Source: an uncultured Candidatus Planktophila sp. (GTDB lineage: Bacteria > Actinomycetota > Actinomycetes > Nanopelagicales > Nanopelagicaceae). Taken from it: a DNA stretch of 64,000 nt. Numbering within the stretch: position 1 is the first letter of the stretch; each line of letters starts with the position of its first letter. Made by a program: the position numbers and the translations under genes. The stretch spans positions 43,978 to 107,977 of the forward strand of contig CALJUA010000080.1 in NCBI GenBank assembly GCA_937975715.1. Reading direction: 5' to 3'. A model generated the notes under the pieces. That model was not told the origin of the DNA and ran no database searches. It saw only the letters and a program-made list of their open reading frames with translations. Below are positions 48,798 to 59,014 of this stretch, piece by piece.

Positions 48798-50333
48798 TTA
48801 ACCCTCCACGCCTTCTGCTGAAACATGCTGTGATATTTGATTCTTTGAACCGATGCTCTTAGCTGAGAAGCCAGAGAGTGGATGACCTGAAGCGAAGAAT
48901 TTCAACCTTGCCAGAATCGAAACAATCGGCTTGGTAAAGATGAAGACGACTAAGAGGTCGATCAAGGTTGTGAGGCCGAGTGTGAACGCGAACCCACGCA
49001 CGCCACCTACCGCGAAGAAGTAGAGGAGAACTGCAGCAAGCACAGAGATCATGTCCGCGACGATGATGGTGTGACGGGCACGAGCCCAGCCCGATTCAAC
49101 TGCTGAACGGAGTGATCGACCCTCACGAGCCTCGTCGCGTACACGTTCGAAGTAGACGATAAATGAGTCTGCAGTAATACCGATCGACACGATTGCTCCA
49201 GCGATACCTGCGAGAGTCAATGTAAAGCCAATCGCTTCGCCGAGTACTAGGAAAGTGAGGTAGAGAAGCGCACCTGCAACAAGGAGTGATCCGACTGTTA
49301 CCAAACCGAGTGCACGGTAGTAGATAAGTGAGAAGATGAATACAAGGAGAAGTCCAAGGGCTCCTGCAAGGAGACCGGCACGTAGCTGATCTGCTCCGAG
49401 TGTTGGAGAAACTTGCTGAACTTCACCGCGATCAAATGCCAATGGCAGTGCACCGTACTTCAGTACGTTTGCAAGATCTTGTGCCTCGGTCTGTGAGAAG
49501 TTGCCAGTGATCTGTGCATTACCTGATGGAATCGCCTCATTGATCGAAGGTGCTGAAACAACTAAACCATCGAGAACGATTGCAACCTGGTTTTGAGGTG
49601 ATGCAAGTGATGTAACGCGTGATGTAAGCGCACCGAATGCCTTAGTGCCTTCACCGTTAAATGTAAGCGAAACAGTCCAGACGTTGCCTGCCTGTGTATC
49701 AATTCCCGCTGCAGCCTTTGAGACTTGGCGACCAAGAACTTCAGCTGGAGCAAGGATGAACTTTGATATTCCTGTGCGATCGCATGCAACGATGGTGTCA
49801 GTTGGGGCGTCAGCACCTGTTCCCTGAAGATTGGCTACATTTGTGCAATCAAGGGCTGCAAACTTTGCGTTGATTTCTGCGCTGACTCCAGATGCTGGAG
49901 TCGCTGCATCAGCACCAGTTGCGCCAGTTCCTGCACCTGTTGCTAAGACCTGACGGAAACGCAATTCTGCTGTCTGACCTACGAGATCGACCACACGTCG
50001 ACCTGAGTCACCTGGAACAGAGATAACAATCTGACGATTGGTTCCACTTCCCTGTGCTGTGACCTCAGACTCTGCAACGCCGAGGGAGTTAACACGTTGG
50101 CGAATAATCGAGACTGCCTGATCAATCGCATCTGATGTGACCTTGTTAGCGTCATTGGAGGCGCGAGGCTGAAGCGTGACGCTTGTACCTCCGCGAAGAT
50201 CTAGGCCGAGACGGACTGAAGTTGACCCTTGAAGAAGGGCTGTCGCAGTCAGGGCGACGAGAATGAGGGCAAGAAATGCGAGGGCGCGCGCTGGGCGTCC
50301 TGTGCTCTTACCTGCTTTTGTAGGTGTGGACAT
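48798..50333 (-). CDS. secD: protein translocase subunit SecD
   Basis: A 511-residue partner of SecF. It has a first membrane helix (about 18-36), LGLDLRGGTSVTLQP right after it, a large extracytoplasmic domain with a low-complexity Gly/Ala/Thr loop (GAGTGATGADAATPASG), and five helices at the C-terminus including GIAGAIVSIGITADSFIVYFE split as GIAGAIVSIGI and TADSFIVYFERVRDE. It is 18 bp behind ruvB; yajC, usual at this place, is missing. TAGACT (50347-50342) lies 8 nt before the ATG. Confidence 0.94.
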   Translation of the reverse strand: MSTPTKAGKSTGRPARALAFLALILVALTATALLQGSTSVRLGLDLRGGTSVTLQPRASNDANKVTSDAIDQAVSIIRQRVNSLGVAESEVTAQGSGTNRQIVISVPGDSGRRVVDLVGQTAELRFRQVLATGAGTGATGADAATPASGVSAEINAKFAALDCTNVANLQGTGADAPTDTIVACDRTGISKFILAPAEVLGRQVSKAAAGIDTQAGNVWTVSLTFNGEGTKAFGALTSRVTSLASPQNQVAIVLDGLVVSAPSINEAIPSGNAQITGNFSQTEAQDLANVLKYGALPLAFDRGEVQQVSPTLGADQLRAGLLAGALGLLLVFIFSLIYYRALGLVTVGSLLVAGALLYLTFLVLGEAIGFTLTLAGIAGAIVSIGITADSFIVYFERVRDEAREGRSLRSAVESGWARARHTIIVADMISVLAAVLLYFFAVGGVRGFAFTLGLTTLIDLLVVFIFTKPIVSILARLKFFASGHPLSGFSAKSIGSKNQISQHVSAEGVEG

Positions 50334-50351
50334 AAGGGCAGAGTCTAGGTG

Positions 50352-51386
50352 CTACTGCGTCGAGGTGTCGAAAAGAGTCGCCAAAGAGGCAGGTGGTGTT
50401 CGTCCCACATGCATATAACCGGCAGGGGTCGCAATACGTCCTCGAGGTGTACGGGCCATAAGGCCATGGCGCACCAGGAAAGGCTCAGCGACGGCTTCGA
50501 CGGTCTCGACTTCTTCGCCAACGGCGATCGCCAAGGTAGAAAGTCCTACTGGTCCGCCATTAAAACGGTCGATAAGGGCCAGAAGCACAGAGCGATCCAA
50601 ACGATCGAGACCCTTCTCGTCGACCTCATAAATCGTCAAAGCGTTGAGGGCGTGCTCGTGGGTAAGGGCGCTGCTGCCTGACACTTGAGCGAGATCACGC
50701 ACTCGTCGCAGAAGGCGGTTAGCGATACGAGGTGTTCCGCGTGAGCGACCCGCAATCTCAACCACAGCTGCACCATCGATAGAAACATTGAGCAATTGCG
50801 CGCTTCGTGCAATTACCTTTTCAAGTTCTTCGCTCTCGTAATAATCCAGATGAGCGGTAAACCCAAAACGATCACGTAGCGGTGATGGCAATAAACCGGC
50901 ACGCGTTGTTGCACCAACTAAAGTGAAGTGTGGAAGCTGCAAAGGAATCGAGGTTGCGCCTGGTCCTTTACCAACGATGACATCAACCCGGAAATCTTCC
51001 ATCGCCATATAGAGAAGTTCTTCGGCTGGACGTGAGAGACGGTGGATTTCATCGAGGAAGAGAATCTCTCCCTCGACGAGTGAAGAGAGAATTGCAGCAA
51101 GATCTCCTGCATGCGTAATGGCAGGACCACTTGAGATGCGAATGGGGGCGCCCATTTCACCGGCGAGAATCATCGCAAGAGTCGTCTTACCTAAACCTGG
51201 TGGACCAGACAATAGAATGTGATCTGCTGATGCACCGCGAGATTTTGCTGCTGTAAGGAGAACGCTTAACTGTTCACGAACGCGATGTTGACCTACAAAT
51301 TCTTCGAGCGACTTAGGACGAAGAGCAAGCTCTGCTGTTGACTCTTCAGAAGTCGAAACTTCTGGGCTCACGATTCGGTCGGTCAT
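50352..51386 (-). CDS. ruvB: Holliday junction helicase RuvB
   Basis: Ring ATPase that drives branch migration. The 344-residue protein has the start of domain I with [12 protein letters not shown], Walker [12 protein letters not shown], Walker [10 protein letters not shown], the SGPA sensor region and the C-terminal winged helix ([18 protein letters not shown]). It overlaps ruvA by 4 bp. Confidence 0.97.
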   Translation of the reverse strand: MTDRIVSPEVSTSEESTAELALRPKSLEEFVGQHRVREQLSVLLTAAKSRGASADHILLSGPPGLGKTTLAMILAGEMGAPIRISSGPAITHAGDLAAILSSLVEGEILFLDEIHRLSRPAEELLYMAMEDFRVDVIVGKGPGATSIPLQLPHFTLVGATTRAGLLPSPLRDRFGFTAHLDYYESEELEKVIARSAQLLNVSIDGAAVVEIAGRSRGTPRIANRLLRRVRDLAQVSGSSALTHEHALNALTIYEVDEKGLDRLDRSVLLALIDRFNGGPVGLSTLAIAVGEEVETVEAVAEPFLVRHGLMARTPRGRIATPAGYMHVGRTPPASLATLFDTSTQ

Positions 51387-51985
51387 CTCTTACCGCTCTG
51401 CAACGTCAGTTTAAGTAGCTCTGCAACTCCAACATCAGAAGGATCAGTGCCGTTCTCAGATAGGTGTGAAAGCGTGTTATTGATTGCAATATCGGATTCT
51501 TTTGCAGAGAAACCAAGGCCAGTAAGTGCTGCGACAAGCTGATCTCTTACCGCTGAATGCGTAGAAAGTTGTGGAGCTACTGAATCAGTGACTAATTTGC
51601 CTTTGAGTTCAAGGATTAAGCGCTGTGCACCTTTTCGACCGATTCCTGGCACCTTCTCGATTGCCGCAATATCGTCTGATGCAATTGCATGAGCGAGATC
51701 ATCGGGCGTCATGGCGCCAGTGATAGCCAAAGCAACCTTAGGTCCAATGCCTGAAACAGTCTGAAGAGTCTCGTAGATATCGCGATCGCGCATATCGAGG
51801 AAGCCGAAGAGAGTTAGAGAATCTTCACGAACTACGAGCGATGTATTTAAAGTCGCTATAGCCCCCAATGCAATCTGCATCGAGGTGCGAGGAGTAATCG
51901 AAATCGAATACCCGACTCCCCCAACTTCGAGAATCACCTTCTCGGTAGTCAGGTGTCGTACTGTTCCTGTCAGCTGGGCAATCAT
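51383..51985 (-). CDS. ruvA: Holliday junction DNA-binding protein RuvA
   Basis: Tetramer that binds four-way DNA junctions and loads RuvB. The 200-residue protein has the OB-fold start [12 protein letters not shown], two helix-hairpin-helix motifs ([13 protein letters not shown] and [18 protein letters not shown]) and a C-terminal RuvB-binding domain. It overlaps ruvC and ruvB by 4 bp each. Confidence 0.96.
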   Translation of the reverse strand: MIAQLTGTVRHLTTEKVILEVGGVGYSISITPRTSMQIALGAIATLNTSLVVREDSLTLFGFLDMRDRDIYETLQTVSGIGPKVALAITGAMTPDDLAHAIASDDIAAIEKVPGIGRKGAQRLILELKGKLVTDSVAPQLSTHSAVRDQLVAALTGLGFSAKESDIAINNTLSHLSENGTDPSDVGVAELLKLTLQSGKR

Positions 51986-52524
51986 GATGACCTCAGCTTA
52001 GCAAGGCGTTCTTTCTCAGCCTTGACAGCAGAGGCCAGTCGCGAAGTTCCTTCACCGCGCCATGCGTGAGTGATTGCAAGTGCAAGCGAATCCGTTGCAT
52101 CAACCGGCTTCGGTATGACTTCCAAATTGAGAATTCTCTTCACCATCTCTGCAACCTGAACTTTGCCTGCACGACCAGAACCGGTGACAGCGGCTTTCAC
52201 TTCAGATGGGGTGTGCATTGCAACAGGAATCCCACGACGAGCTGCAATCAGAAGCGCTATGCCAGCAGCCTGGCCGGTTCCCATGACGGTTCGCACATTA
52301 TGTTGAGCAAAGACTCGCTCTACTGCGATGACATCTGGTGAGGTGCGTTCAATCCACGCTTCAATCTCGCGCTCGATACCGAGTAATCGTTGTTCGAGTG
52401 GATCATTGACAGGAGTCAGAATCACTCCAACATCTATTAATGAAAGTTCACGGGCGTTCTTCTGGCCAATAACTCCGACACCACATCGAGTTAAGCCAGG
52501 GTCGATACCCATGATGATTTTCAA
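51982..52524 (-). CDS. ruvC: crossover junction endonuclease RuvC
   Basis: Cuts Holliday junctions. The 180-residue RNase H-fold nuclease has the first Asp in [15 protein letters not shown], a Glu in [13 protein letters not shown], and the late Asp in [16 protein letters not shown]. It overlaps yebC by 4 bp, making one coupled unit yebC-ruvC-ruvA-ruvB. Confidence 0.96.
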   Translation of the reverse strand: MKIIMGIDPGLTRCGVGVIGQKNARELSLIDVGVILTPVNDPLEQRLLGIEREIEAWIERTSPDVIAVERVFAQHNVRTVMGTGQAAGIALLIAARRGIPVAMHTPSEVKAAVTGSGRAGKVQVAEMVKRILNLEVIPKPVDATDSLALAITHAWRGEGTSRLASAVKAEKERLAKLRSS

Positions 52525-53270
52525 AGGCTCGCCATTACCTCATCAGATACATCGAAGTTAGCGAATACGTTCTGCACATCGTCAAGCTCTTCGATTGCAT
52601 CAATCAGCTCAAAGACCTTCTTCGCGCCCTCTGCGTCAAGTGGAATACTCATGGAAGGAAGGAAAGAGGAATCTGCTGATTCGTAATCGATACCAGCAGC
52701 TTGAAGAGCTGTGCGAGCTGCTACGAGATCGGATGCTTCGCAGACAACTTCGAAAGATTCGCCGAGATCGTTAACTTCCTCTACACCGGCTTCTAGTGCA
52801 GCTTCAAGGATTGAATCCTCAGTCACTCCTGCAGTCTTATTGACGATGATGACGCCTTTGCGATTGAAGAGATAGGAGACAGACCCTGGATCTGCCATCG
52901 ATCCACCGTTGCGAGTTACCGCGACGCGAACTTCTGAGGCAGCGCGATTGCGGTTATCGGAAAGACACTCGATCATGATGGCAACGCCATTAGGTCCGTA
53001 ACCCTCGTACATGATTGTCTGCCAGTCCGCTCCGCCGGATTCAAGTCCTGCACCGCGCTTAACAGCGCGATCAATATTGTCTGCAGGCATCGAGTTCTTC
53101 TTTGCCTTTGCAATCGCATCAAAGAGGGTTGGATTTCCATCAACATCAGGTCCACCGTTGCGAGCTGCGACTTCAATCGCCTTAATTAGCTTGGCAAAGT
53201 TCTTTGCGCGACGGCTATCGATGACAGCCTTCTTATGCTTTGTTGTTGCCCATTTGGAATGGCCTGACAT
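52521..53270 (-). CDS. yebC: YebC/PmpR family protein (TACO1-like)
   Basis: A 249-residue three-domain protein that starts with [21 protein letters not shown], the family hallmark, and has [18 protein letters not shown] in the middle. Some members act as DNA-binding regulators; others help translation of proline-rich stretches. GAGGTG lies close to the ATG. A 45-bp gap to pdxT contains a -10-like TACTCT. Confidence 0.94.
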   Translation of the reverse strand: MSGHSKWATTKHKKAVIDSRRAKNFAKLIKAIEVAARNGGPDVDGNPTLFDAIAKAKKNSMPADNIDRAVKRGAGLESGGADWQTIMYEGYGPNGVAIMIECLSDNRNRAASEVRVAVTRNGGSMADPGSVSYLFNRKGVIIVNKTAGVTEDSILEAALEAGVEEVNDLGESFEVVCEASDLVAARTALQAAGIDYESADSSFLPSMSIPLDAEGAKKVFELIDAIEELDDVQNVFANFDVSDEVMASL

Positions 53271-53315
53271 GGTTCACCTCGACACTGTGCTTAAAAGATG
53301 GCGTAAGAGTAGCGG

Positions 53316-53882
53316 TTAGCGGCAAATCTCTTCAAAAAAGTACTGGTGGATTCGCAAGTCTCCGGTCAGCTCAGGGTGAAAGCTGGTCGCGAAGAGCTTT
53401 CCCTGACGAACCGCCACGGGATGTCCTGCAGCCATAGAAAGTACTTCGACATCGGACGAAACTTCTTCGACCCATGGAGCGCGGATAAACACTCCGTTGA
53501 TTTTCTCGCGATTAAAATCAATCTCACCTTCGAAAGATTCAACTTGTCGCCCGAATGCATTGCGGCGCACCGTCATATTGATGCCGCCGAAAGTCTCTTG
53601 CCCTGGAGCGCCATCGAGAATGCGATCTGCGAGAAGGATCATTCCGGCGCATGAACCATAAACAGGAAGACCCTGTGAAATTTTCTCTCTGATGGGTTGA
53701 AATAGGTCATAACTTTTTGCAAGTAGAGCAATTGTCGTTGACTCTCCGCCAGGAAGAATCAACGCATCAATATCTTCTAACTCGGATTTGCGACGTATAG
53801 GTGCCGCCGAATGCCCAGCCTCTAGACTGCTGGCAATGTGTTCGCGGAAATCTCCTTGGAGAGCGAGAACACCAATCTTCAT
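53316..53882 (-). CDS. pdxT: pyridoxal 5'-phosphate synthase glutaminase subunit
   Basis: Supplies ammonia to PdxS for vitamin B6 synthesis. The 188-residue class I glutaminase has VLALQGDFREH at the start, LPGGESTT near 43-50, the nucleophile Cys78 in YGSCAGM and the His-Glu pair in SFHPELTGD near the end. It follows pdxS by 12 bp without a clear Shine-Dalgarno. Confidence 0.95.
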   Translation of the reverse strand: MKIGVLALQGDFREHIASSLEAGHSAAPIRRKSELEDIDALILPGGESTTIALLAKSYDLFQPIREKISQGLPVYGSCAGMILLADRILDGAPGQETFGGINMTVRRNAFGRQVESFEGEIDFNREKINGVFIRAPWVEEVSSDVEVLSMAAGHPVAVRQGKLFATSFHPELTGDLRIHQYFFEEICR

Positions 53883-53894
53883 AAGGTGAAGAAA

Positions 53895-54782
53895 TTACCA
53901 GCCGCGCTCAGCGAGACGGTGTGGCGCTGGAATGTCAGAGACGTTGATTCCGACCATTGCATCACCGAGACCGCGTGAGACCTCTGCGAGCACCTTTGGA
54001 TCATCAAAGAATGTTGTCGCCTTCACGCATGCCGCAGCGCGCTGTGCAGGATTTCCAGATTTGAAGATTCCTGAACCAATGAAGACGCCGTCCGCGCCCA
54101 TCTGCATCATCAGAGCAGCATCGGCTGGTGTGGCAATTCCGCCCGCTGTGAAGAGAACAACTGGAAGCTTTCCTGTCTGAGCAACTTCTTGCACGAGGGC
54201 AAACGGCGCTTGCATCTCTTTAGCGGCCACGTAGAGCTCATCTTCCCGCATTGCTGTGAGGCGGCGAATTTCTCCACCAATCTTGCGCATATGTGTCATT
54301 GCATTAGAGACATCACCGGTACCTGCTTCACCCTTTGAGCGAATCATTGCGGCACCTTCATTTATGCGACGAAGTGCTTCACCGAGATTTGTTGCACCAC
54401 ATACGAAAGGCACTGTGAACTTCCACTTGTCAACGTGGTTCTCATAATCGGTGGGTGTGAGAACTTCTGATTCGTCAATGTAATCGACACCAAGGCTCTG
54501 AATAATCTGTGCTTCAACAAAGTGACCGATGCGAACCTTTGCCATTACTGGGATTGAAACCGCAGCCTGAATCTTTTCGATCATGTCAGGATCTGACATG
54601 CGCGCAACTCCGCCTTGGGCACGGATATCGGCAGGTACGCGCTCAAGCGCCATGACTGCACATGCGCCGGCATCTTCAGCAATCTTTGCTTGGTCAGCAT
54701 TGACGACATCCATGATGACGCCACCTTTAAGCATCTCTGCCATGCCGCGCTTAACGCGTGCTGTACCTGTTGCTTCAGACAT
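53895..54782 (-). CDS. pdxS: pyridoxal 5'-phosphate synthase PdxS
   Basis: Lyase subunit that builds the B6 ring from ribose 5-phosphate, glyceraldehyde 3-phosphate and ammonia. The 295-residue barrel has [18 protein letters not shown] near the start, [14 protein letters not shown] with a catalytic Lys, and [26 protein letters not shown] split over two segments. ATG 54782 is chosen by homology and by an AAAGGGG site; the frame to 54863 overlaps the upstream gene. Confidence 0.95.
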   Translation of the reverse strand: MSEATGTARVKRGMAEMLKGGVIMDVVNADQAKIAEDAGACAVMALERVPADIRAQGGVARMSDPDMIEKIQAAVSIPVMAKVRIGHFVEAQIIQSLGVDYIDESEVLTPTDYENHVDKWKFTVPFVCGATNLGEALRRINEGAAMIRSKGEAGTGDVSNAMTHMRKIGGEIRRLTAMREDELYVAAKEMQAPFALVQEVAQTGKLPVVLFTAGGIATPADAALMMQMGADGVFIGSGIFKSGNPAQRAAACVKATTFFDDPKVLAEVSRGLGDAMVGINVSDIPAPHRLAERGW

Positions 54783-54834
54783 TGATGTGACCCCTTTGAA
54801 GAGAAGTGATGAACCGTTGATGTTCAGGTTGGGA

Positions 54835-54840
54835 AGTCTA
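54835..54840 (-). promoter_or_regulatory. candidate -10 box of pdxS-pdxT, inside the upstream stop codon
   Basis: TAGACT (54840-54835) begins with the TAG stop of the DUF3048 gene. Here a leader of about 45 nt with an AAAGGGG ribosome site follows, so the transcript would not be leaderless. The same hexamer serves the YczE-like gene and def. Confidence 0.4.
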
Positions 54841-55854
54841 CTTGGTGGCAGAAGTTGTTGCATCTTGCGGGGTAAAGACGGGCTCTTTCGCCGTCAGCGC
54901 AAACCATATTTGGCCGCGAGCGAAGGATATTTCTGCACCATCCAGGTCATAGAACGATGTGCCGCTCTCTGGGGTACTTCTGCTCCAGGTGCAAGGGACG
55001 TAACCACCATCTCGCAATAGGTAGCAAATTCCCTCACCCACTGTTGCCGAGAAGGGAGTTACTCCCCCAACCTTGTCGTGATAAATCGAATCTGTGATCG
55101 AGACGATTTGAACAACAAAAGTTGAAGGTCCGAGCACATAACCGGTGTCATCGACATCCGGGTTGCCATTATGGGTTAGTAACCAACGTTCCTCATCATT
55201 AGACCAAGTTACGTCGTAACTACTTGCTGGCCACGAGATGTGTGCGCTCTTGATTCTCTTTAGTGAAGGTGCGACATCTCCAAAGGTCCAACCCATCGGC
55301 GATGCAGGTGCAAATTGCATACCTCGAGTAACGGCTTCAGCTACTAAATCAGGAGCTTTCAGCATCATTGCATAGGGTGCAATTCGAGCCGGATCATTGG
55401 CATAGAACTTTGGACCGAACTTATTGGCACCAACATCAAAGAGATTTGCTTTCGCTATCTCGGGCAATAGAAGCCTCTGAGCGCCGCTGTAAGCGAATCC
55501 AACTTTTCCATATTGAGAAAGCAATTCAATATCGCTGATACGTGCAGATCTCACAGGACCTATGAGTGGAGGGATCTTCGAGGAATAAACCGCCGCTAAG
55601 CGAGTCAATCCGCCTTCAACTTGCTCGATGTAGACAACATCTGCACTTCGAAGTCCTACCTGAGGATGAGAAAAAGTAGTGTCATCTAATTTCACAACCA
55701 GGACTGGTCCATCTTCGCCTGTTACACCAGTGAGCGATGAAACTGGTCCACTATCCAAAAAGGGAACATGGATTGAGGTCGAAGGAAGAAATGAGTAAAT
55801 AGCAAGACCAAGTATCGCAACCGATGTTGCTCCCAAGAATCTTTTAAAGAACAT
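54838..55854 (-). CDS. DUF3048 (YerB-like) exported protein
   Basis: A 338-residue protein with one N-terminal hydrophobic segment ([21 protein letters not shown]), then an extracytoplasmic DUF3048 domain: [26 protein letters not shown] is split here as [15 protein letters not shown] and [15 protein letters not shown], followed by [15 protein letters not shown]. No lipobox Cys is seen, so it is probably anchored by the helix. Function is unknown. ATG 55854 overlaps the LemA-like gene by 11 bp. Confidence 0.87.
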   Translation of the reverse strand: MFFKRFLGATSVAILGLAIYSFLPSTSIHVPFLDSGPVSSLTGVTGEDGPVLVVKLDDTTFSHPQVGLRSADVVYIEQVEGGLTRLAAVYSSKIPPLIGPVRSARISDIELLSQYGKVGFAYSGAQRLLLPEIAKANLFDVGANKFGPKFYANDPARIAPYAMMLKAPDLVAEAVTRGMQFAPASPMGWTFGDVAPSLKRIKSAHISWPASSYDVTWSNDEERWLLTHNGNPDVDDTGYVLGPSTFVVQIVSITDSIYHDKVGGVTPFSATVGEGICYLLRDGGYVPCTWSRSTPESGTSFYDLDGAEISFARGQIWFALTAKEPVFTPQDATTSATK

Positions 55855-56350
55855 CTGCTTCGAATTCGTAAGTGACTGGAAGAGGAGCACGACCAGCTAA
55901 TCTGAAGGTGCGAATTAGCCAACGTGAACGAATCATTTGAGTGCGATTGACTGATTCAACATGAAGCGAAATTGCAACTTTGATCTTCTCGTTGAGTTCG
56001 CTGAGTTCACGCAAGAGATCTTTCTCAATGGCTCCGTGATCTCCCACAGATGTCTCCAAAAGAATTCCGAGAGCACCCGACAATCCCGTTTCAGCTTGCG
56101 AACGATCTTTCACACTTGCCTCACGTGCTTGATGGGCAGCAAAGGTGAGGAGCAAGCTGGATGCAGGATCTGCAATCTCTGATCGTGCTATTTCGATTGC
56201 GATAGCAGCTCGTCGTTGCAGCAAGCCATCGAGGTTGGCCCAGCTTGTCTCTACACGGTGGTGAAGACGGTCTAGTCGAGTAGCTAGGAAACTGAGATAC
56301 CAGGCAAAGATAGCTACAACGAAGAGAATCGAGAGCGATGTGAAATTCAT
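55844..56350 (-). CDS. LemA-like single-pass membrane protein
   Basis: A 168-residue protein with an N-terminal membrane segment (about 5-24) and a helical cytoplasmic part whose LDRLHHRVETSWANLDGLL core resembles LemA family proteins. The role is unknown. It starts on the base after the pimA stop, in the phosphatidylinositol mannoside gene cluster, where other actinobacteria also keep a small membrane protein. The match to LemA is by pattern only. Confidence 0.7.
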   Translation of the reverse strand: MNFTSLSILFVVAIFAWYLSFLATRLDRLHHRVETSWANLDGLLQRRAAIAIEIARSEIADPASSLLLTFAAHQAREASVKDRSQAETGLSGALGILLETSVGDHGAIEKDLLRELSELNEKIKVAISLHVESVNRTQMIRSRWLIRTFRLAGRAPLPVTYEFEADVL

Positions 56351-57520
56351 TTACTTTCCTAAGAACTTGTTCCAGCCACGGTTCTCAGAGGAGAGCGTAA
56401 CTTTGCCGAGACCGACCATTGCCATTTCGTAAACATCGTAAATTCTCTCTGCAACGACATCCCAATCAAAACTCTGTGCGTAGACCTTGCCCTCGCTTCG
56501 AAACTTCTCGCGTAATTGTGAATCTCGAAGAATCGTCACGATGGAGCTTGCAAGAGATTGAGAATCTTCCGATGTGAAGAGTGAGCCGTATCGACCCTCT
56601 CCTAGTAGCGCCTTGAATGCGGGAATATCACTTGCTACAACTGCAGCTCCTCCGGCAAGAGCTTCGGCGAGAATAATTCCGAAGGATTCGCCCCCTGTAT
56701 TAGGAGCAACATAGAGTCCGATCGAGTGCAAGAAGTCAGCCTTCTCTTTCTCGGTGATGCGGCCTAGGAATGTAAAGCGATTGCGAAGATTTTGTGGAAC
56801 TGTTTCGAGGAACTCATCAGCATCACCCGGTCCTGCAACGAGCACACCGACGTCGGGAATCTCAGCGATAATCGATGGAAGGGCTTGAACGAGAACATTG
56901 AGGCCCTTGCGCGGTTCTGCAAAACGTCCGATAAATCCAATGGTGTTTCCTGTCCATTGAGGATTTATCGCACCCGATGCGAGTCTGCGGGCATAAATTC
57001 CATTGGGTACAACAACAGCATCTGTCTCTAAATGTTCAGTCAACGTAGAACGAGCCGCTTCGCTGACTGCGATTCGAGCCGTCAGCTTTTCGATAACAGG
57101 TTCGAGAATCGGTCCAATAGCGAAGATTGCCTTCTGCTTCTTAGCTGAGGCATGAAAGGTTCCTACAAGTGGTCCTTCAGCAGCGAAACATGCAAGAAGA
57201 GAGATAGAAGGAATCGCAGGTTCGTGGAGATGCAAGAGATCGAATTCGCCTTGCGCAATCCATTGACGCACTCGTGCAAATGCGATGGGGCCAAAAAGGA
57301 TTCGAGCAACAGCTCCGTTATATGGAATTGCAATCGGTTTTCCGGCACTAACTACATAATCCGGAAGTCCATCCTCATCTGAAGTAGGTGCCAAGACGGA
57401 GACAAAATGACCTTGCGAGATGAGATAGGTCGCAAGGTCGGCGATATGTGCCTGAACTCCCCCGGGCGTATCCCATCCGTATGGGCAGACGATGCCGATA
57501 CGTTTACGTTCGAAAGTCAT
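56351..57520 (-). CDS. pimA: phosphatidylinositol alpha-mannosyltransferase (PimA-like, GT4)
   Basis: Adds the first mannose from GDP-mannose to phosphatidylinositol on the inner membrane face. The 389-residue GT-B enzyme has the N-terminal GIVCPYGWDTPGGVQAHI and the C-terminal sugar-nucleotide motif GGESFGIILAEALAGG. Its place between pgsA, the PatA-like acyltransferase and pdxS agrees with PimA. It overlaps the acyltransferase gene by 4 bp. Confidence 0.92.
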   Translation of the reverse strand: MTFERKRIGIVCPYGWDTPGGVQAHIADLATYLISQGHFVSVLAPTSDEDGLPDYVVSAGKPIAIPYNGAVARILFGPIAFARVRQWIAQGEFDLLHLHEPAIPSISLLACFAAEGPLVGTFHASAKKQKAIFAIGPILEPVIEKLTARIAVSEAARSTLTEHLETDAVVVPNGIYARRLASGAINPQWTGNTIGFIGRFAEPRKGLNVLVQALPSIIAEIPDVGVLVAGPGDADEFLETVPQNLRNRFTFLGRITEKEKADFLHSIGLYVAPNTGGESFGIILAEALAGGAAVVASDIPAFKALLGEGRYGSLFTSEDSQSLASSIVTILRDSQLREKFRSEGKVYAQSFDWDVVAERIYDVYEMAMVGLGKVTLSSENRGWNKFLGK

Positions 57521-58395
57521 GAGTAAATTCCTTCGTCAATCCAGATTCTCTGCAACATATGCCAATCCTCTAGATGTTCAGCGATTCCTTTCTCAAAGGT
57601 ACTCGCAATCCTCTGGACTGTCTCTTTGATGCGCTCTTCTTCGCTGCCGGCAAGCGGCGGAAGAATCTCGTGGAAGTCGATGTGGATTCCTGACGGTGTA
57701 TATGAAACGTGGGCAACCACGAGCGGAATCTCTTCCTTAATTGAAAGCACAGCAGGACCCGCGGGCATCTTCGCTGTCTTTCCAAAGAAGTTCACTTCGA
57801 CACCTGATGCAGAGAGATCTCTATCTGCAACGAGCGCAATCAATCGCTTCTCGCGTGCACGTTTAATCAAGGTAACAAAGGCTCGTGCATCTAAACCTAA
57901 TACCTCGAAACCCATCTGCTGGCGATAATCTAAAAACTTCTCAAATAACTTCTCTGGCTTGAGAATCTCAGCCACTGTCACCAGTGGAATTCCTTCTTGG
58001 CAGAAGTACGCACCAGCGTGATCCCAGTTTCCTGAATGCGGTAGTGCGATTACAACGCCTTTACCGTTTTTCATAGGGTCTCGAAGAAGATGGTCGTTAG
58101 TTGTCGTTACAGTCTTTTGAATTCGAGAGGGGCTCCAAGTATGAATTCGGAAAGTGTCACACCAGTAACGCATATAACTTTCAAGTCCAACAATTACCAG
58201 GTTCTCTAGCTCTTCAGGTGAGAGATTCGGAGATACGACCGAATAGTTGGTTCGTAGTCGGCGGACGCTCTTTCCGTTCTTGCCGTACATGTATTGCGCC
58301 ATCCGATTAAAGAGAGAGTAAGCAGTCTTCTCAGGCAGCCACCCAACTATCTTCCATCCCACCAAATAGGCGAGATAAGAAATCTCTTCTTTCAC
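57517..58395 (-). CDS. phosphatidylinositol mannoside acyltransferase (PatA-like)
   Basis: A 292-residue LpxL/HtrB-fold acyltransferase that likely acylates the mannose of PIM1 or PIM2 at the membrane. The catalytic HxxxxD motif is in LPHSGNWDHAG, and the later DRDLSASGVEVNFFG and PAGPAVLS segments are family marks. GTG 58395 is chosen: it overlaps the pgsA TGA stop as GTGA and starts VKEEISYLAYLVGWK, whereas the frame to 58569 is a shadow in pgsA. Confidence 0.9.
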   Translation of the reverse strand: MKEEISYLAYLVGWKIVGWLPEKTAYSLFNRMAQYMYGKNGKSVRRLRTNYSVVSPNLSPEELENLVIVGLESYMRYWCDTFRIHTWSPSRIQKTVTTTNDHLLRDPMKNGKGVVIALPHSGNWDHAGAYFCQEGIPLVTVAEILKPEKLFEKFLDYRQQMGFEVLGLDARAFVTLIKRAREKRLIALVADRDLSASGVEVNFFGKTAKMPAGPAVLSIKEEIPLVVAHVSYTPSGIHIDFHEILPPLAGSEEERIKETVQRIASTFEKGIAEHLEDWHMLQRIWIDEGIYS

Positions 58396-58991
58396 TGAGC
58401 AAGTCCTCTGCGCACGACTGCAATTCTTTGGATTACCGTGATGGCACTGAGTGCAAAGAGGAGCCAGAGTGTTATTGCAAGGATGTATGGAACACCTAAT
58501 CCATGAAAACCAATTCCGGTTAACGCAAGAATGATGCGCTCTGTTCTTTCGGCTATGCCTACGGTGCACGCAATCCCAAAAGATTCAGCCTTTGCGCGGA
58601 TATAGGGCACGAGAAAACCTGTGACGATTGCTGCAATAGCAACGAGATAGAGATCGCTATCTTCCAAGATGCAATAGACAGCGAGAGATCCCAAGATCGC
58701 AGCATCGGTGATGCGGTCACAAGTTGAATCGAGAAAACCACCCCAGGCACTTGCCCCTTGTTCTGAAAGACGAGCTATCGCCCCGTCGAAGAGATCGCTG
58801 AGGGCAAAAAAGCAGATAAAAAGTGTTCCGATAAAGAGTTCGCCTTTGGGGTAGAAATAGATTGCAGAGAGAACGGTCCCGAGGGTTCCGATAAGAGTGA
58901 CGGTATTCGGTGTGATCTGTGCTCGAACAGCAAGGCGTGCGATGGGTTCAATCACACGAGTAATTGCGGGTTTAAATGCTGAACTCACCAT
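58392..58991 (-). CDS. pgsA: CDP-alcohol phosphatidyltransferase (phosphatidylinositol phosphate synthase type)
   Basis: Joins CDP-diacylglycerol and an alcohol, most likely inositol 1-phosphate given the neighbours. The 199-residue protein has six membrane helices and the full motif DGAIARLSEQGASAWGGFLD followed by STCDR, with all three conserved Asp. ATG 58991 is preferred over GTG 58997 because TACGAT (59003-58998) would then lie exactly 6 nt upstream; the GTG would touch the -10 box. Confidence 0.92.
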   Translation of the reverse strand: MVSSAFKPAITRVIEPIARLAVRAQITPNTVTLIGTLGTVLSAIYFYPKGELFIGTLFICFFALSDLFDGAIARLSEQGASAWGGFLDSTCDRITDAAILGSLAVYCILEDSDLYLVAIAAIVTGFLVPYIRAKAESFGIACTVGIAERTERIILALTGIGFHGLGVPYILAITLWLLFALSAITVIQRIAVVRRGLAQ

Positions 58992-59014
58992 AGCCACATC
59001 GTAGAGTTATCTCT
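58992..59014. promoter_or_regulatory. overlapping divergent leaderless promoters of pgsA and the EF-G-like gene
   Basis: Minus strand: TACGAT (59003-58998), 6 nt, pgsA ATG at 58991. Plus strand: TAGAGT (59002-59007), 7 nt, ATG at 59015. The boxes share bases 59002-59003. Only 23 bp separate the two start codons, and no Shine-Dalgarno is present on either side. Confidence 0.6.
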
